A stretch of 64,000 nt of DNA from Acidobacteriota bacterium (GCA_021800255.1 JAJYZC010000008.1:1-64000), one strand, 5' to 3'; counted from the first letter of the stretch, positions 34,160-43,963 are shown. The notes: generated by a model not told the origin, from the sequence alone. Numbers and translations: made by a program.

Positions 34160-35092
34160 TTAGACAAAATTCACCTCGATCGACCGAATATACTCCCGAT
34201 TGCGCCGCGCGCTTTCTTTGGGCGTGCCCATACCTGGGAGAATATCTTGTTCCACCAGCACGTAGCCGCGGTAATCGCGGGCGGCGAGCCAGCCGAGCAG
34301 CGCCGGAAAGTCCACGCATCCCTTGCCCAGTTCGGGATACAGGCCGTTGCGCATGGCCGTGAAGTAGTCCCACTCACGTTCCCGGCTGCGCCGCGCCACA
34401 TCCGGATCCAGGTCCTTCAAATGGATATACCAGATGCGGCCGGCAAAACGATTCAACGCCGCTACAATATCGCACTCTTCCTTGCCTGTGGCGTGGCAAT
34501 AGTGTCCGCTATCGAAGACCAGGCCCAACCGCTCCGGGCTGGTCAAATCCAGCAGCGTCGCAATCTCGTCCGGAGTTTCCACATAACCCGCGCAGTGGTG
34601 ATGGAAGACGGTGCGTAAGCCTGTTTCATCGAAGACCGCGCGGGCCATGGCATCCGCGCCCGCAGCGAAGGTCTTCCACTCGTCTTTGCTCAATCCCGCC
34701 CATGCCGGGGCGCGGCCTGCCAGATGCGTGCGCACAGGGTCGGTGCCGTTGTCGTCGGCCAGCACCAGATAGGGCGCTGGCCTAGCGGCCACGGCGGCGA
34801 TCAGCTTGGCCGTCTTCACCGCGCGCCGGCGCCCTTCCGCATGCGCTGCCTTCCGCTTCAGCGCCACCGGCACGAACGCGCCCAGCATCACCACGTGGTT
34901 CCTTTTGGCGAGCTCGGCGCGTAAAACCGCAGGATCGGTGGGCATATAGCCCCAATCGCCCAGTTCGGTTCCGGTGTATCCGGTCTCGACTAACTCGTCC
35001 AGCATTTGGCTATAGGGAATTGCCTTACTCTGGTCCTGATGTTCCAGGGTGCCCCACGAACAAGGGGCGTTGCCCACCAACAGCTCTTTCAT
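34160..35092 (-). CDS. xylose-isomerase-like TIM barrel, IolE-like
   Basis: 310 residues from ATG 35092 (GTG 35122 adds ten). LLVGNAPCSWG at the start, GYTGTELGDWGYMP, VFHHHCAGYVETPDE and GLVFDSGHYCHATG, then WYIHLKDLD match AP-endonuclease-2-type barrels near inosose dehydratase IolE, with metal-binding Glu/Asp/His residues in the usual strands. First gene of the leftward operon; with the IolG-like enzyme it points to polyol or inositol breakdown, although iolB, iolC and iolD are not in the window. Confidence 0.78.
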   Translation of the reverse strand: MKELLVGNAPCSWGTLEHQDQSKAIPYSQMLDELVETGYTGTELGDWGYMPTDPAVLRAELAKRNHVVMLGAFVPVALKRKAAHAEGRRRAVKTAKLIAAVAARPAPYLVLADDNGTDPVRTHLAGRAPAWAGLSKDEWKTFAAGADAMARAVFDETGLRTVFHHHCAGYVETPDEIATLLDLTSPERLGLVFDSGHYCHATGKEECDIVAALNRFAGRIWYIHLKDLDPDVARRSREREWDYFTAMRNGLYPELGKGCVDFPALLGWLAARDYRGYVLVEQDILPGMGTPKESARRNREYIRSIEVNFV

Positions 35093-35303
35093 TGCTTGCC
35101 TGCTTTCTTCTTTTTCCGGCACATCACAGGATGGCGATCACGGGCGCGTGCTTCTTCATGGCATGCGCGCGCGCCGCGCCAGTGATCATGTTGGGGCGCC
35201 TGGGCCGATTCGATCTCCGGGCAGAACCGGCTGATCGCTCATATTCCTCCTGCTCCCGCGCCAGAGGCGCCGGCAAGTGTGCGCGGGGCGATTTTGCGTC
35301 TAT

Positions 35304-35331
35304 TTGCACACGTGTGCAACAGCCATAAAAT
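35304..35331 (+). promoter_or_regulatory. divergent LacI-type operator over a promoter
   Basis: TTGCACACGTGTGCAA (35304-35319) is a perfect 16-base palindrome between the divergent IolE-like and transaldolase-like genes. Its left half doubles as a -35 (TTGCAC) with TAAAAT as -10 at 35326-35331, spacer 16, for rightward transcription. A bound repressor would block polymerase. The likely binder is the LacI-family protein encoded at 36760-37842, whose own upstream region carries related sites. Confidence 0.65.
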
Positions 35332-35470
35332 GATTCAATAGAAGAGGCTCCTCTGTCAACCTGGACTCTCTCCACGGCAAAGCCGATGGCATCGCATCGC
35401 CGCACCGGCGCCTGCCGGCGCGCCTCCCGTGCAGTCTTGACCCTGAGGCCGGCGGGTGCTAGGGTTGCTT

Positions 35471-36604
35471 ATGCACACGTTTGCAGTAAGCGAGGCCACG
35501 CCTATGCCCGCAACCGAATCGCCGCTCGAGTACAAAAGCCCGTTGCACAAGATGACCCTGACCACACCGACCTGTCTGTGGAACGATTCGGCGTCCATCG
35601 AAGAACTCACCTACTCGATTGAGCACGGCGCCGTAGGCGCTACCTGCAACCCCGTCATCGCCGTCGCCGTGCTCAAGAAAGAGATGGTTACCTGGAGGCC
35701 GCGCATCAAAGAGCTTGCCGCCGCGCTGCCCGAAGCCAGCGAGGATGAAATTGCCTGGCGCATCGTTGAAGAGATTTCAGCGAATGCGGCCCGCCTGCTC
35801 AAGCCTATCTTCGACCGCGAGCGCGGGCGCAACGGGCGGCTCTCAATTCAAACCGACCCGCGCAATTACCGTAACGCCGGCGCCATGCTCGCCCAGGCTC
35901 TCCATTTCAGCCGCCTCGCGCCCAACATGATCGTCAAAATCGCAGCCACCCAGGCGGGCCTTGCGGCCATTGAAGAAGCTACGTATCGCGGCGTCAGCAT
36001 CAACGCCACGGTGAGTTTCACGCTGCCTCAGGCCATTGCCGTAGCCGAGGCGGTAGAGCGCGGCCTCAAGCGCCGCGAAAGGGAAGGACTCGATATTGCA
36101 ACTATGGGGCCCGTCTGCACCATCATGGTCGGGCGTCTGGACGATTGGCTCAAAGTGCTGCACGACAAGCACAATCTTTCCGTCGATCCCGGCTATCTGG
36201 AGTGGGCCGGCGTCGCGGTCTTCAAGAAAGCCTACGAAATTTACCGCCGGCGCGGCTACCGTCTGCGGCTTCTTTCCGCAGCCTTCCGCAACCACATGCA
36301 CTGGAGCGAACTGATCGGCGGCGATGCCGTCATCTCTCCGCCCTGTTCCTGGCAGCGCCGCTACAATGCTTGTGACATTGAGGTCGTGCCCAGAATCGAT
36401 CTGCCGGTTGATGCCAAGATCGTGGACACCCTGCTCAGGAAATTTCCGGATTTCGAACGCGCGTACACCGAGGACGGTCTCCAGCCTGCGGAGTTCGATA
36501 CCTTTGGCTGTACCCGGCGCACTCTGCGCCAATTCATCGCCGCTTGTGCGGAGATGAATTCCATCGTGCGCGACATCATGCTGCCTGATCCGGACACAGA
36601 ATGA
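35471..36604 (+). CDS. transaldolase-family protein
   Basis: 377 residues. TAL/FSA-type barrel: GATCNPVI in the first strand region, LSIQTDPRNYRNAGAMLAQA, MIVKIAATQAGLAAIEEA with the probable Schiff-base lysine (VKIxAT), SINATVSFTLPQA and a C-terminal extension beyond the usual ~320 residues. ATG 35471 follows AGGG by seven bases; a GTG at 35456 is possible. A second operator-like sequence (TGCACACGTTTGCA, 35472-35485) spans the start. It may cleave a ketose phosphate or deoxy-sugar intermediate of the neighbouring operon; the reaction is not known. Confidence 0.75.
   Translation: MHTFAVSEATPMPATESPLEYKSPLHKMTLTTPTCLWNDSASIEELTYSIEHGAVGATCNPVIAVAVLKKEMVTWRPRIKELAAALPEASEDEIAWRIVEEISANAARLLKPIFDRERGRNGRLSIQTDPRNYRNAGAMLAQALHFSRLAPNMIVKIAATQAGLAAIEEATYRGVSINATVSFTLPQAIAVAEAVERGLKRREREGLDIATMGPVCTIMVGRLDDWLKVLHDKHNLSVDPGYLEWAGVAVFKKAYEIYRRRGYRLRLLSAAFRNHMHWSELIGGDAVISPPCSWQRRYNACDIEVVPRIDLPVDAKIVDTLLRKFPDFERAYTEDGLQPAEFDTFGCTRRTLRQFIAACAEMNSIVRDIMLPDPDTE
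35472..35485. promoter_or_regulatory. second LacI-type operator at the transaldolase start
   Basis: TGCACACGTTTGCA differs at one position from the core of the palindrome at 35304-35319 and lies 168 bases downstream (centre to centre), overlapping the start codon. Spacing of about 16 helical turns would allow repressor looping. It could also be chance coding overlap. Confidence 0.45.
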
Positions 36605-36759
36605 GTGGAAAAACTTTTGTAGCGCGGGAAGGGTGCAATTCTTATTGCAGTCAATCTGCCGCCGGGGATCAAGACCTCCGGCATTCTATCGATTGCGCCC
36701 ATCCAGCCTTCCGTAAGATTCGCCAATCGCGTCTCCCCAGATGCCGATTGAATCCCCGG

Positions 36760-37842
36760 TCAACTGCACACGTTTGTTCTCGCGGGCGCAGTGGACTCGC
36801 GCACCACCAGCTCTGTGCCGACCTTGATCTGTGCAACCGATTGCTCGCCCGCCATCAGCTTCAACAAGCTCTCCGTGGCCAACTTGCCCATGCGGCGCAT
36901 GGGCTGGCGCACGGTGGTAAGCGGCGGGTCGGTATAGGCCGCGAAAAATAGATCATCGAAGCCTGCCACGGAAACATCGCCCGGCACCGAAAGGCCATAA
37001 GCGCGAACGGCTTTCATCGCTCCCAGAGCCGACATGTCGTTGTAGCAGCAAATGGCGGTGGGCGGCTTACGCAACCCGAGCAAATGCTCCGTTGCGCGCA
37101 TGGCCTCCTCAGGCAATCCATCGCCGTGCACCACAAGGCCAGCGCAAAACGAGATGCCAGCCGACTTGAGCGCCGCGCGATAGCCTGCAAGGCGCTCCGC
37201 ATCCGACTGGTAGCCGAACCTGTCGCCCAGGTAGGCAATGCGCCGGTGGCCAAGGCCGGTGAGGTGCGCAGCGGCTGCGCGCATGCCCTCGAAGTTGCTA
37301 ATCATGACCGAGTGCACAAAATCGCCTGGATGCTGATCGTTGACCAAAACGATGGGCACCATCATTTTGCGAAGCAAAGGCAGGTAGAGCGTGCCTACGC
37401 GCGAGGAGGTAACGATGATCCCGTCCACACGCCGCTCCGCTAAAGCCTGCACTACTCTTTTCTCGCGCTCGGGGTCGGCGTTGGAGTCGGCCAGGAAAAC
37501 CGCGTAGCCGTGCTCGTTGGCGGTCTGTTCGATGCCGCACACCACTTCGCTGGCGAACGGATCGGCGACAGTGGTCACCACCAGGCCAATGGTACGCGTA
37601 TGGCGCGTCACCAGCCCACGCGCTACGGCGCTGGCGCGATAGCCGGTCGCGCGGGCGATCCGGCGGATACGGGCTGCGGTTTGCGCATTCACCAGCGGAC
37701 TGTTCTGCAGCGCGCGTGAAACGGTGGGATGTGAGACTTTAGCCAGGCGCGCAATGTCCTTAATGGAGGGCTGGCGTAAAACGCGATGCGGGACGGCGCG
37801 ATTCACCGGCGCCGTGCCCTTGTCTCGCTTCTTTTTCAGCAT
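36760..37842 (-). CDS. LacI-family transcriptional regulator
   Basis: 360 residues from ATG 37842 (GGAAGG upstream). The HTH reads SIKDIARLAKVSHPTVSRALQ (~27-47) with the hinge helix GYRASAVARGL, followed by a periplasmic-binding-protein-like effector domain (TIGLVVTTVADPFASEV, DGIIVTSSRV, VSVAGFDDL). Convergent with the transaldolase gene. Sites resembling TGCACACGTGTGCA lie upstream of this gene, in the divergent promoter at 35304 and at the transaldolase start, consistent with a local repressor that controls itself and the sugar genes. Confidence 0.88.
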   Translation of the reverse strand: MLKKKRDKGTAPVNRAVPHRVLRQPSIKDIARLAKVSHPTVSRALQNSPLVNAQTAARIRRIARATGYRASAVARGLVTRHTRTIGLVVTTVADPFASEVVCGIEQTANEHGYAVFLADSNADPEREKRVVQALAERRVDGIIVTSSRVGTLYLPLLRKMMVPIVLVNDQHPGDFVHSVMISNFEGMRAAAAHLTGLGHRRIAYLGDRFGYQSDAERLAGYRAALKSAGISFCAGLVVHGDGLPEEAMRATEHLLGLRKPPTAICCYNDMSALGAMKAVRAYGLSVPGDVSVAGFDDLFFAAYTDPPLTTVRQPMRRMGKLATESLLKLMAGEQSVAQIKVGTELVVRESTAPARTNVCS

Positions 37843-37857
37843 TGCCCGATCCTTCCC

Positions 37858-37884
37858 TGCACGCGTGTGACACGGCCGCGTGTG
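37858..37884. promoter_or_regulatory. paired operator-like sites upstream of the LacI gene
   Basis: TGCACGCGTGTGA (37858-37870) and CACGGCCGCGTGTGCA (ends 37885) are two imperfect versions of the TGCACACGTGTGCA palindrome, 16 to 43 bases before the LacI start. They suggest autoregulation. Confidence 0.5.
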
Positions 37885-37885
37885 C

Positions 37886-38363
37886 AACTATTGTGTATCC
37901 GAAGTCAACCTGCCCCTAAGCGGCTGTCAGTAAAATACAGGCGCCAACTTCCAGGAAGCAAGGCTCGGTTCCAAGCGCGACCATAAAATTCCATTGGACC
38001 ATAGTTGAAAGTAGAAGGTGATCCCTCCCCTTAAAAGACATCCCCGGGCCGTGAAGACAGCGCCGCTTGCGCCGATGTGATTTTGCGCAAGACCAGTTCG
38101 CGGCGCGGCTGCGCCGGGCAATTTCAACCTGCTAATTTTCTGTTTACCAAGGAGCTGGAGCGCCTGTGCGCGCATTTTATGGCGCGGTTGCTGCTGGGCG
38201 CCGGCTTTCACTGCGCCCCGCAGAATCATCTACGCAGCATTTCGCCGTCTGCCGTGCAACACATGCAGGATGCGCATACCAGGGGCGCATCGTGGAGGAT
38301 GGAATCGAGCCGCACATGACTTAGCCGCCCTAAAACTTACGGCAAAACTAGAAAAGGTGTATC
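37886..38363. other. intergenic stretch without an evident gene
   Basis: Nearly 480 bases between the LacI control region and the 3' end of the alpha-mannosidase gene. An 80-residue frame at 38077-38319 starts with GTG but shows no recognisable domain or good ribosome-binding site. No terminator with a T-run was found. Confidence 0.4.
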
Positions 38364-41300
38364 CTATTCAGCTTGGCTCAGTGCTGCCGCCGCTTGGGCT
38401 CGCCGCGGCTTGCGGAGCGTGCCTCTGGCTGCATTGCCTCTGGCTTTGCGATAGCGTTGATCCCAGTAGGATGGGCCCCGATTTTGAAAGGTCACTTTCA
38501 CCGTGTCGATTGAATAGGGTGTTGCTTCGACAGTTATTGTATTGTTTGTGATGGGGATAGGGGCTCCTTGAGGAACTTCCATCAGGTCAGTCGCAACCGC
38601 AGAAACAGCATCGGGGGGAATGTGGATTGTAACCTGCGTATTCTTGCCCGCCCATTCGTAGTAGCGAAGAACGAGCGAGCTGCTGTCTTCAGCTTTTTTG
38701 ACCGTGGTTAGGATAATATTACTTGGATCGACGCGGAAGAAGGAATACTCTGCTGGTAACGCGCCCGAATGCCGTTCGACCTGAAGAGCTTTCAGTTTGT
38801 AATTAAAATCCCACCCTTGCCGCTCGGTAAGGGCCTGCTTCCAAGTTCCAGCGTGGGGATAAAGAGCATATGTAAAGTGATGCATTCCCTGATCGGCGGT
38901 TGGATCGGGATCGGCAGGACTGCGCAAAAGAGTCAGGCGCAAGACGTTTCCCTTGGCGTCATAGCCATACTTTGAGTCGTTTAGAAGGCTGAACCCGTGA
39001 CTGTTATTGCCAAGGTCTGCCCAGCGGATAGCTGGAACTTCAAATTTCGCTTTTTCGAATGAGTTATCGCGCGTTGTGGGGCGTTCAATGTTTCCGTAGG
39101 GTATTTCGTAAGTGGCATAGGGGCTGGATGCCGAGAGCGGGAAGGCGGCTTTTAAGAGAATGTGATGTTCATGCCAGTCAATGGTGTTAGCGACCTCAAC
39201 GCGGTCGATGCCGGCATAGAGGATAATGTCTTGCGTAAATGTAGAGTGCTGAGTAGCATGCGTAACGCGAATGATAGCGCGCAAAGGGCCGCGCTCGATG
39301 AGCTTGACGCTGCGCACAGGTCCAAGATTGTAAGGATGCTGCTCGTAATCCGGATCAATGTTCCATGCGTCGTAGGATTTGGGGCGGTCATGGAATGCCT
39401 GGAGCTGATTTCCGCAGCCTCCCGCCGCAATGGATTCAAATTTGCCGGTTTTGTCGTAGAGGCTCGTGATACAACCCGTTTTAGAATTGACGACGATACG
39501 CAAGTATTGATTTTCGAGTGTTGTGTTGTAAGCGCGGAGATCCGAGACCGGCCTTGAGGCGCCGGCTGCCGGCGCTGGATATACGGTTAGCCTTTCGTAC
39601 CCCAGCGCCGGCACGCCGCTGGCGCGCAGCAAGACGTCGAAGCTATGTGTTTCGGGCGTGCTGCTGAGAATCTGGACGGGTAACAAATGCCCCCTTGCAT
39701 CCCGGACGACGAGGTTCGATGCGGCTTCAGGAAGCTGCACGCGGGCTTTAACGATATCAGTACGCGGCCATGCCATGGGGTTGAAGATTAGGAGCGGCAC
39801 GGTTCCAGGCGGGGTTCGCGTATCAATAAACGCAGTCAAGAAATCGAGCGCTTTCGACGTAGCTTGAGCAGCGGTAAGGTGCACGAAATTGAAATCTGCC
39901 TGCGCGTCTTTGTAAATGTCCGCAATTCCAGATCCAGCGGCAAGATCGTGAAATTCATTGCAAAGAACCTTCTCCCACGCGTTGTTGAGACTGTGCTGCG
40001 GATAGGGCTGTCCGCCTAGCCACGCAAGGGAAGAATATTTCTCTGCATTCAGCATCCACTCTTCGCTATCGCGGATGTTGCGCTTCTGGGCTGCTTGTGT
40101 AGTGTAGGTTCCGCGATGAAACTCGAGATAAAGCTCGTCGTTCCAGATAGGCAGGCTGATTTCTCCGGGGGGCGGGGTTGGCAAAGTTGTATCTCCCGCG
40201 GCCAGCGTCTTGTAGTCCCATATAGGAGATTGAGCTGTATCCAGATGCTTCTCCACATTCTGAAAGAACTCCAGCGATGTCCCGAATTCGAGATGAGGAT
40301 AGATTCTGCCAGGCTGCTCCCAGCGAAGCCCTTGATCGATCATGACTCGCGTGGGACCTCCGCCATGATCTCCCACCCCGTAGAGGTGCATCAGTTCATG
40401 AATGCCAGGATTCAGCACAGCCGCCTGTGCGTAGTATTTGGCCATAGGGATGGGGTCTGTATTGCCTCCATATCCATGCGGAAAGTAAGTCAGCACCCGG
40501 CTGCCGTCAGGCGCCTGCCACCAAAACAGTTTGAGAGGAAGCTGGTTGGTGTCATTCCAGCTCATCTTCTGGGTTACGAAGTAGTCGATGCCAGATTTCT
40601 TGTAAATTTGCGGGAGTTGCCAGTTATAGCCGAAGCTATCGGGATTCCATCCTACCTTGATATCGACGCCGAAGTGTTTTTCAAAATACCGTTTGCCGAG
40701 AAGAATTTGCCGCACCTGCGATTCGCCGCTGGGGATATTGAGATCGGGCTCGACCCACATGCCGCCGACCAGTTCGAATTGCCCGTCTTTGACGCGCTTT
40801 TGGATGCGCGCGAACATCACAGGATACTTGTTCTGCATCCACTGAAAGTACTGGGCTGTAGATTGGGCATACGTATATTGCGGATACTCGTTCATCAACT
40901 GCAAGGATGTGCCGAATGTGCGGCGCACCGTGTCTACAGTTTCTGTCCATGGCCAGAGCCATGCCAGATCCATGTGCGAATTGCCCACCATCTCGATGGT
41001 GGCCTGTTCGAGCACCAGCTTAAGCGGTTCGAGAAGCTGCTGGGCTTTCCTCAGCGAGGCATCGAAGCCTGCCTGATCGGAGTGTTGCAAGGCACTCAGG
41101 TCAACTGAATCGACTGCTTCTTCCAGGAGATGTGCTTTCGCCTCACCGCCCGGAACCACAGGCAGGATCCATCGAGCGGACATCACTTCTTTATAAAAGG
41201 TACCCGGGCTCGGCCGCGAAGGGTTCGTAGTAACCGTGATCTGCGCTCCCTGAAAGGACTTTCCTGCGTCAGTAGCCAGAGCTTTGACTGCAATCAATGC

Positions 41301-41765
41301 ATGGTCGCCGGGTTGAGCCTTTTGCCAGAGCACAATCGGCTCCAGATCCGATCCCTCCGCTACGCGGCGGCCATCGAAATAGACGATCAGCGGCGCCGCT
41401 CCGCGAGAATCGACGCGGAAGCGAAACTCGATGCGCGCATTGGCAAGGCTGTATCCATGCAGCGACCGGGGAACTACAACTTCGCGCCGAAACCAGACCG
41501 CTTCAGCGGGCAAACCATCCTGGCGTGTAATCACCGGCCAGGAAGAATCGTCCAGATTAGGGTCTTCTCCATGGGGAATGTTCCCAGCATGATACTTCCA
41601 ATGCGCTGCGCTTAGGGACTGAAATCCGCCTAACTGTGTAAGCACTTCCATCGCGTGGGAGGAAAGGGCTACCGGCTCTGCGGCCGGCCGGGATTGGCCA
41701 AAAGCGGCGGGAGCCAAGAAAAGAAGCATCGCAACAGCAAGAGATGAAGGAACCGAAGAGCGCAT
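38364..41765 (-). CDS. secreted alpha-mannosidase, GH38
   Basis: 1133 residues. Signal peptide MRSSVPSSLAVAMLLFLAP ending AFGQ; AGGAAAGG precedes the ATG at 41765. An N-terminal beta-sandwich (VWFRREVVVP..RVDSRGAAPLIVYFDGRRV) precedes the GH38 barrel: MVGNSHMDLAWLWPWTET with zinc-binding His/Asp, GWNPDSFGYNWQLPQIY with the nucleophile Asp, and LYGVGDHGGGPT with a zinc His. C-terminal sandwich domains complete it. It would release alpha-mannose residues from glycans in the periplasm or outside. Last of three co-directional genes behind TonB receptor 2. Confidence 0.9.
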   Translation of the reverse strand: MRSSVPSSLAVAMLLFLAPAAFGQSRPAAEPVALSSHAMEVLTQLGGFQSLSAAHWKYHAGNIPHGEDPNLDDSSWPVITRQDGLPAEAVWFRREVVVPRSLHGYSLANARIEFRFRVDSRGAAPLIVYFDGRRVAEGSDLEPIVLWQKAQPGDHALIAVKALATDAGKSFQGAQITVTTNPSRPSPGTFYKEVMSARWILPVVPGGEAKAHLLEEAVDSVDLSALQHSDQAGFDASLRKAQQLLEPLKLVLEQATIEMVGNSHMDLAWLWPWTETVDTVRRTFGTSLQLMNEYPQYTYAQSTAQYFQWMQNKYPVMFARIQKRVKDGQFELVGGMWVEPDLNIPSGESQVRQILLGKRYFEKHFGVDIKVGWNPDSFGYNWQLPQIYKKSGIDYFVTQKMSWNDTNQLPLKLFWWQAPDGSRVLTYFPHGYGGNTDPIPMAKYYAQAAVLNPGIHELMHLYGVGDHGGGPTRVMIDQGLRWEQPGRIYPHLEFGTSLEFFQNVEKHLDTAQSPIWDYKTLAAGDTTLPTPPPGEISLPIWNDELYLEFHRGTYTTQAAQKRNIRDSEEWMLNAEKYSSLAWLGGQPYPQHSLNNAWEKVLCNEFHDLAAGSGIADIYKDAQADFNFVHLTAAQATSKALDFLTAFIDTRTPPGTVPLLIFNPMAWPRTDIVKARVQLPEAASNLVVRDARGHLLPVQILSSTPETHSFDVLLRASGVPALGYERLTVYPAPAAGASRPVSDLRAYNTTLENQYLRIVVNSKTGCITSLYDKTGKFESIAAGGCGNQLQAFHDRPKSYDAWNIDPDYEQHPYNLGPVRSVKLIERGPLRAIIRVTHATQHSTFTQDIILYAGIDRVEVANTIDWHEHHILLKAAFPLSASSPYATYEIPYGNIERPTTRDNSFEKAKFEVPAIRWADLGNNSHGFSLLNDSKYGYDAKGNVLRLTLLRSPADPDPTADQGMHHFTYALYPHAGTWKQALTERQGWDFNYKLKALQVERHSGALPAEYSFFRVDPSNIILTTVKKAEDSSSLVLRYYEWAGKNTQVTIHIPPDAVSAVATDLMEVPQGAPIPITNNTITVEATPYSIDTVKVTFQNRGPSYWDQRYRKARGNAARGTLRKPRRAQAAAALSQAE

Positions 41766-42055
41766 AGAAACCTTTCCTGATTCGGAATCGTTTTTGCGGC
41801 TGGACTTTATCGGTGCGACCGACGCGCTGCAACGATCGCGCAGGCTTGAGGGGCAGCTTGCGCCGGAAGAATCCATGGAGGTTGCCGTCACTTTCTGACC
41901 GTAAGGCGGATAACTCGTCCCGATAGATAGCATTCTATGAACACCTCCCGCGAACAGACTCGCGCGCAATCAAGTTCCCCAAGCGTGGCCAACGCTTCAT
42001 CCGGCGGCATCCGCATCCACTTTACGGGTGCGCTCTTCCTGCGTTTCCTCCGCGA

Positions 42056-43621
42056 TCATTCTCCGCATTTGTTCTTCACATTCCAGTTCACGTATACGGG
42101 ATTACCGATCAGCCACAGCTTGCCATCCGGGCCGATTACTTGCGCCCGCAGCCAGTGCCTCTGCCCGTCGCTCGTCCACGCAAAGGCGATGGTCTGATCG
42201 TTGGAGCCGATCGCGGATCCGCCGCTGGAGGCCGACTGGCGGCCGTCTTCAATCCACTCCAGTGTGCCTCCGCGGGCAGCAGCTATGCGCGCTTCGAAGC
42301 GCACGGCCTCACCCCGCTTCGCATTCAGCAAATCACCGGCCTGCACGGTCTCGCGGGCCGTCTGCGCCTTCACTACCAGCATCCGGTTGCGAGTGCCCTG
42401 AACGTCCAGAAAAACGTGGCCGGCGCGAATTCCGTCGAGAATGGCGGGAACCGACAACTCCGTTGCATACACGACCGTGGTGGGACTTCCGACTGATCCC
42501 ACCTGATCGAGCGGCTGCATCGGCCGGTGATTATCGCTCCCTCCGATGCCCGTCAACCGGCAGCCCCTATCCAGTTGTTTGTCCCAGAAGGGCAAATTCG
42601 AAATGCCGGTGCGTTCGCTGCCCCCGTTCACCGCTTCAACGGCGGTCAGCAAGCGCATATTGACGGGAGTAGACGGCGTAAATCCGCAGCCCAGGCAGAT
42701 CTCCCCGCTGGGATCCATGGGATGGTTGACCGACGTGATGGCGCCCACCCGCCGCGCGCTCTCAAGCAGCTCATTCATGTTGCGAACGGTTTTGCCGCCG
42801 AGCCGGAAATCGATGAAATCGGTGCTGCCGAGGAAGTTGATGTGGCCTTGAAACGTGGTGATCTCGCGGCCGGGAATCAGCAGCACTTTGTCGAAGTAGG
42901 GTTGCAGCTCCCGCATCACGTCGTACTGCGACGAGGCATTGTGATCGGTAATGGCAACAAAGTCCAGTCCCCGCCGCGCCGCGGCCTGCACGGTAAAGAA
43001 GACGGGACACGGGACCATCTTCCCGGTCTGACTGGGGCACTGGCCGTCGCTGTGTGCGGTGTGCGTGTGCAGGTCGCCGCGGAACCACGCCGGACCTGCG
43101 CGCAACGGCTCGCGGAGCAGCGCAGGCTGCTCGGCTATGGCGCCAGTTCTCGAGAGGTAAACATGGATCGTGTAATGCGATGCGACGCGGGGGCGAATGT
43201 TGGGTACGCCGATCAGCACATTCCATGTGCCGGCTGGGATGGCGCCGGGAAGACAGGAGGGAGTGGCGTCTGCGAGGCCGACCGTGAGCATGGATTTGTT
43301 GCCGCCGCTCCAGCAGCGCAGACCTGCCGGGTCGAGCAAACCGAGGTCCAGCGCAGTGTGCTGCTTCCTGCCCGTATAGGCAAAGGTAAAGGTAACCCGC
43401 TCAGTTCCGCCAGGCACTCGAAATGGAACCTCAACGTAACTATGATTCTGGCTGCTATGCACGATGCCTTTGAGAATGATTTCCGAGTATGCAGACGGAG
43501 CCGTTGCCGCGGCTTTTCTATCCGATTGGGCAGCGCCGGGAAACAGGCATAAAAGATAGAAACAGATGCAAAATGCAGAATAAAGAAGAGATACCCTAGC
43601 ATAGGTCCAATGTTTTTTCAT
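42056..43621 (-). CDS. secreted PHP-domain metallohydrolase (CehA/McbA type)
   Basis: 521 residues. Signal peptide (LLYSAFCICFYLLCLFPGAAQ), an N-terminal beta domain (~45-165), then a PHP domain with FRGDLHTHTAHSDGQC, FVAITDHNASSQYD, PGREITTFQGHINFLG and IGGSDNHRPM, all metal ligands in place, and a C-terminal beta region. The CehA/McbA group includes carbaryl hydrolase and other phosphoesterases; natural substrate unknown. Between TonB receptor 2 and the mannosidase it may act on phosphodiester- or ester-decorated mannose glycans, which is inference. Confidence 0.82.
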   Translation of the reverse strand: MKKHWTYARVSLLYSAFCICFYLLCLFPGAAQSDRKAAATAPSAYSEIILKGIVHSSQNHSYVEVPFRVPGGTERVTFTFAYTGRKQHTALDLGLLDPAGLRCWSGGNKSMLTVGLADATPSCLPGAIPAGTWNVLIGVPNIRPRVASHYTIHVYLSRTGAIAEQPALLREPLRAGPAWFRGDLHTHTAHSDGQCPSQTGKMVPCPVFFTVQAAARRGLDFVAITDHNASSQYDVMRELQPYFDKVLLIPGREITTFQGHINFLGSTDFIDFRLGGKTVRNMNELLESARRVGAITSVNHPMDPSGEICLGCGFTPSTPVNMRLLTAVEAVNGGSERTGISNLPFWDKQLDRGCRLTGIGGSDNHRPMQPLDQVGSVGSPTTVVYATELSVPAILDGIRAGHVFLDVQGTRNRMLVVKAQTARETVQAGDLLNAKRGEAVRFEARIAAARGGTLEWIEDGRQSASSGGSAIGSNDQTIAFAWTSDGQRHWLRAQVIGPDGKLWLIGNPVYVNWNVKNKCGE

Positions 43622-43719
43622 CGTCCGATCTCAGATTCACTGTTAGCTTGCTGGTCCAGCCGCCGGCGCAAGCGAGAAAGTGCCCGCATCCGGCGAGCGA
43701 TATGCGCCGGACGCGGGGC

Positions 43720-43837
43720 TATCGCATTTTCGGAAATACTGTAGACCGAAAGCACATATTCAAGCCGCCGCGACCTCAAGAAGCGGCGACATGAAAATCA
43801 ATCTCAACAAGGCTACACCATATCTGAAAATGCTGTG
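43720..43837. repeat. family B palindromic repeat, diverged copy 3
   Basis: 118 bp, similar to 5133-5248 and 59969-60084 at both ends (TATCGCATTTTCGGAAA and TATCTGAAAATGCTGTGG) and in GTAGACCGAAA, but with a different centre: CGCCGC..GCGGCG around GACCTCAAGAA. Length and loop are kept while stem bases differ. The remaining intergenic bases 43622-43963 hold nothing else that I can name. Confidence 0.7.
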
Positions 43838-43963
43838 GAGCGAGTTTCATCCTTAGCCTCAGCGATTCGCCCACTTCGTGGGGCCGGGCTTGCTCCCAGT
43901 CCCACAGAGGCGGGACCCGCATCGGGTTGATGAAACACGCGGTACGGTAAACTCCCTGCTGCC

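Noticed and set aside
36764-36776. CTGCACACGTTTG at the 3' end of the LacI gene as an additional operator
   Set aside because: Only one half-site is clear and it lies in coding sequence at a convergent junction; probably chance.
38077-38319. 80-residue GTG-start frame between LacI and alpha-mannosidase
   Set aside because: No good ribosome-binding site, no domain, isolated; kept as intergenic.
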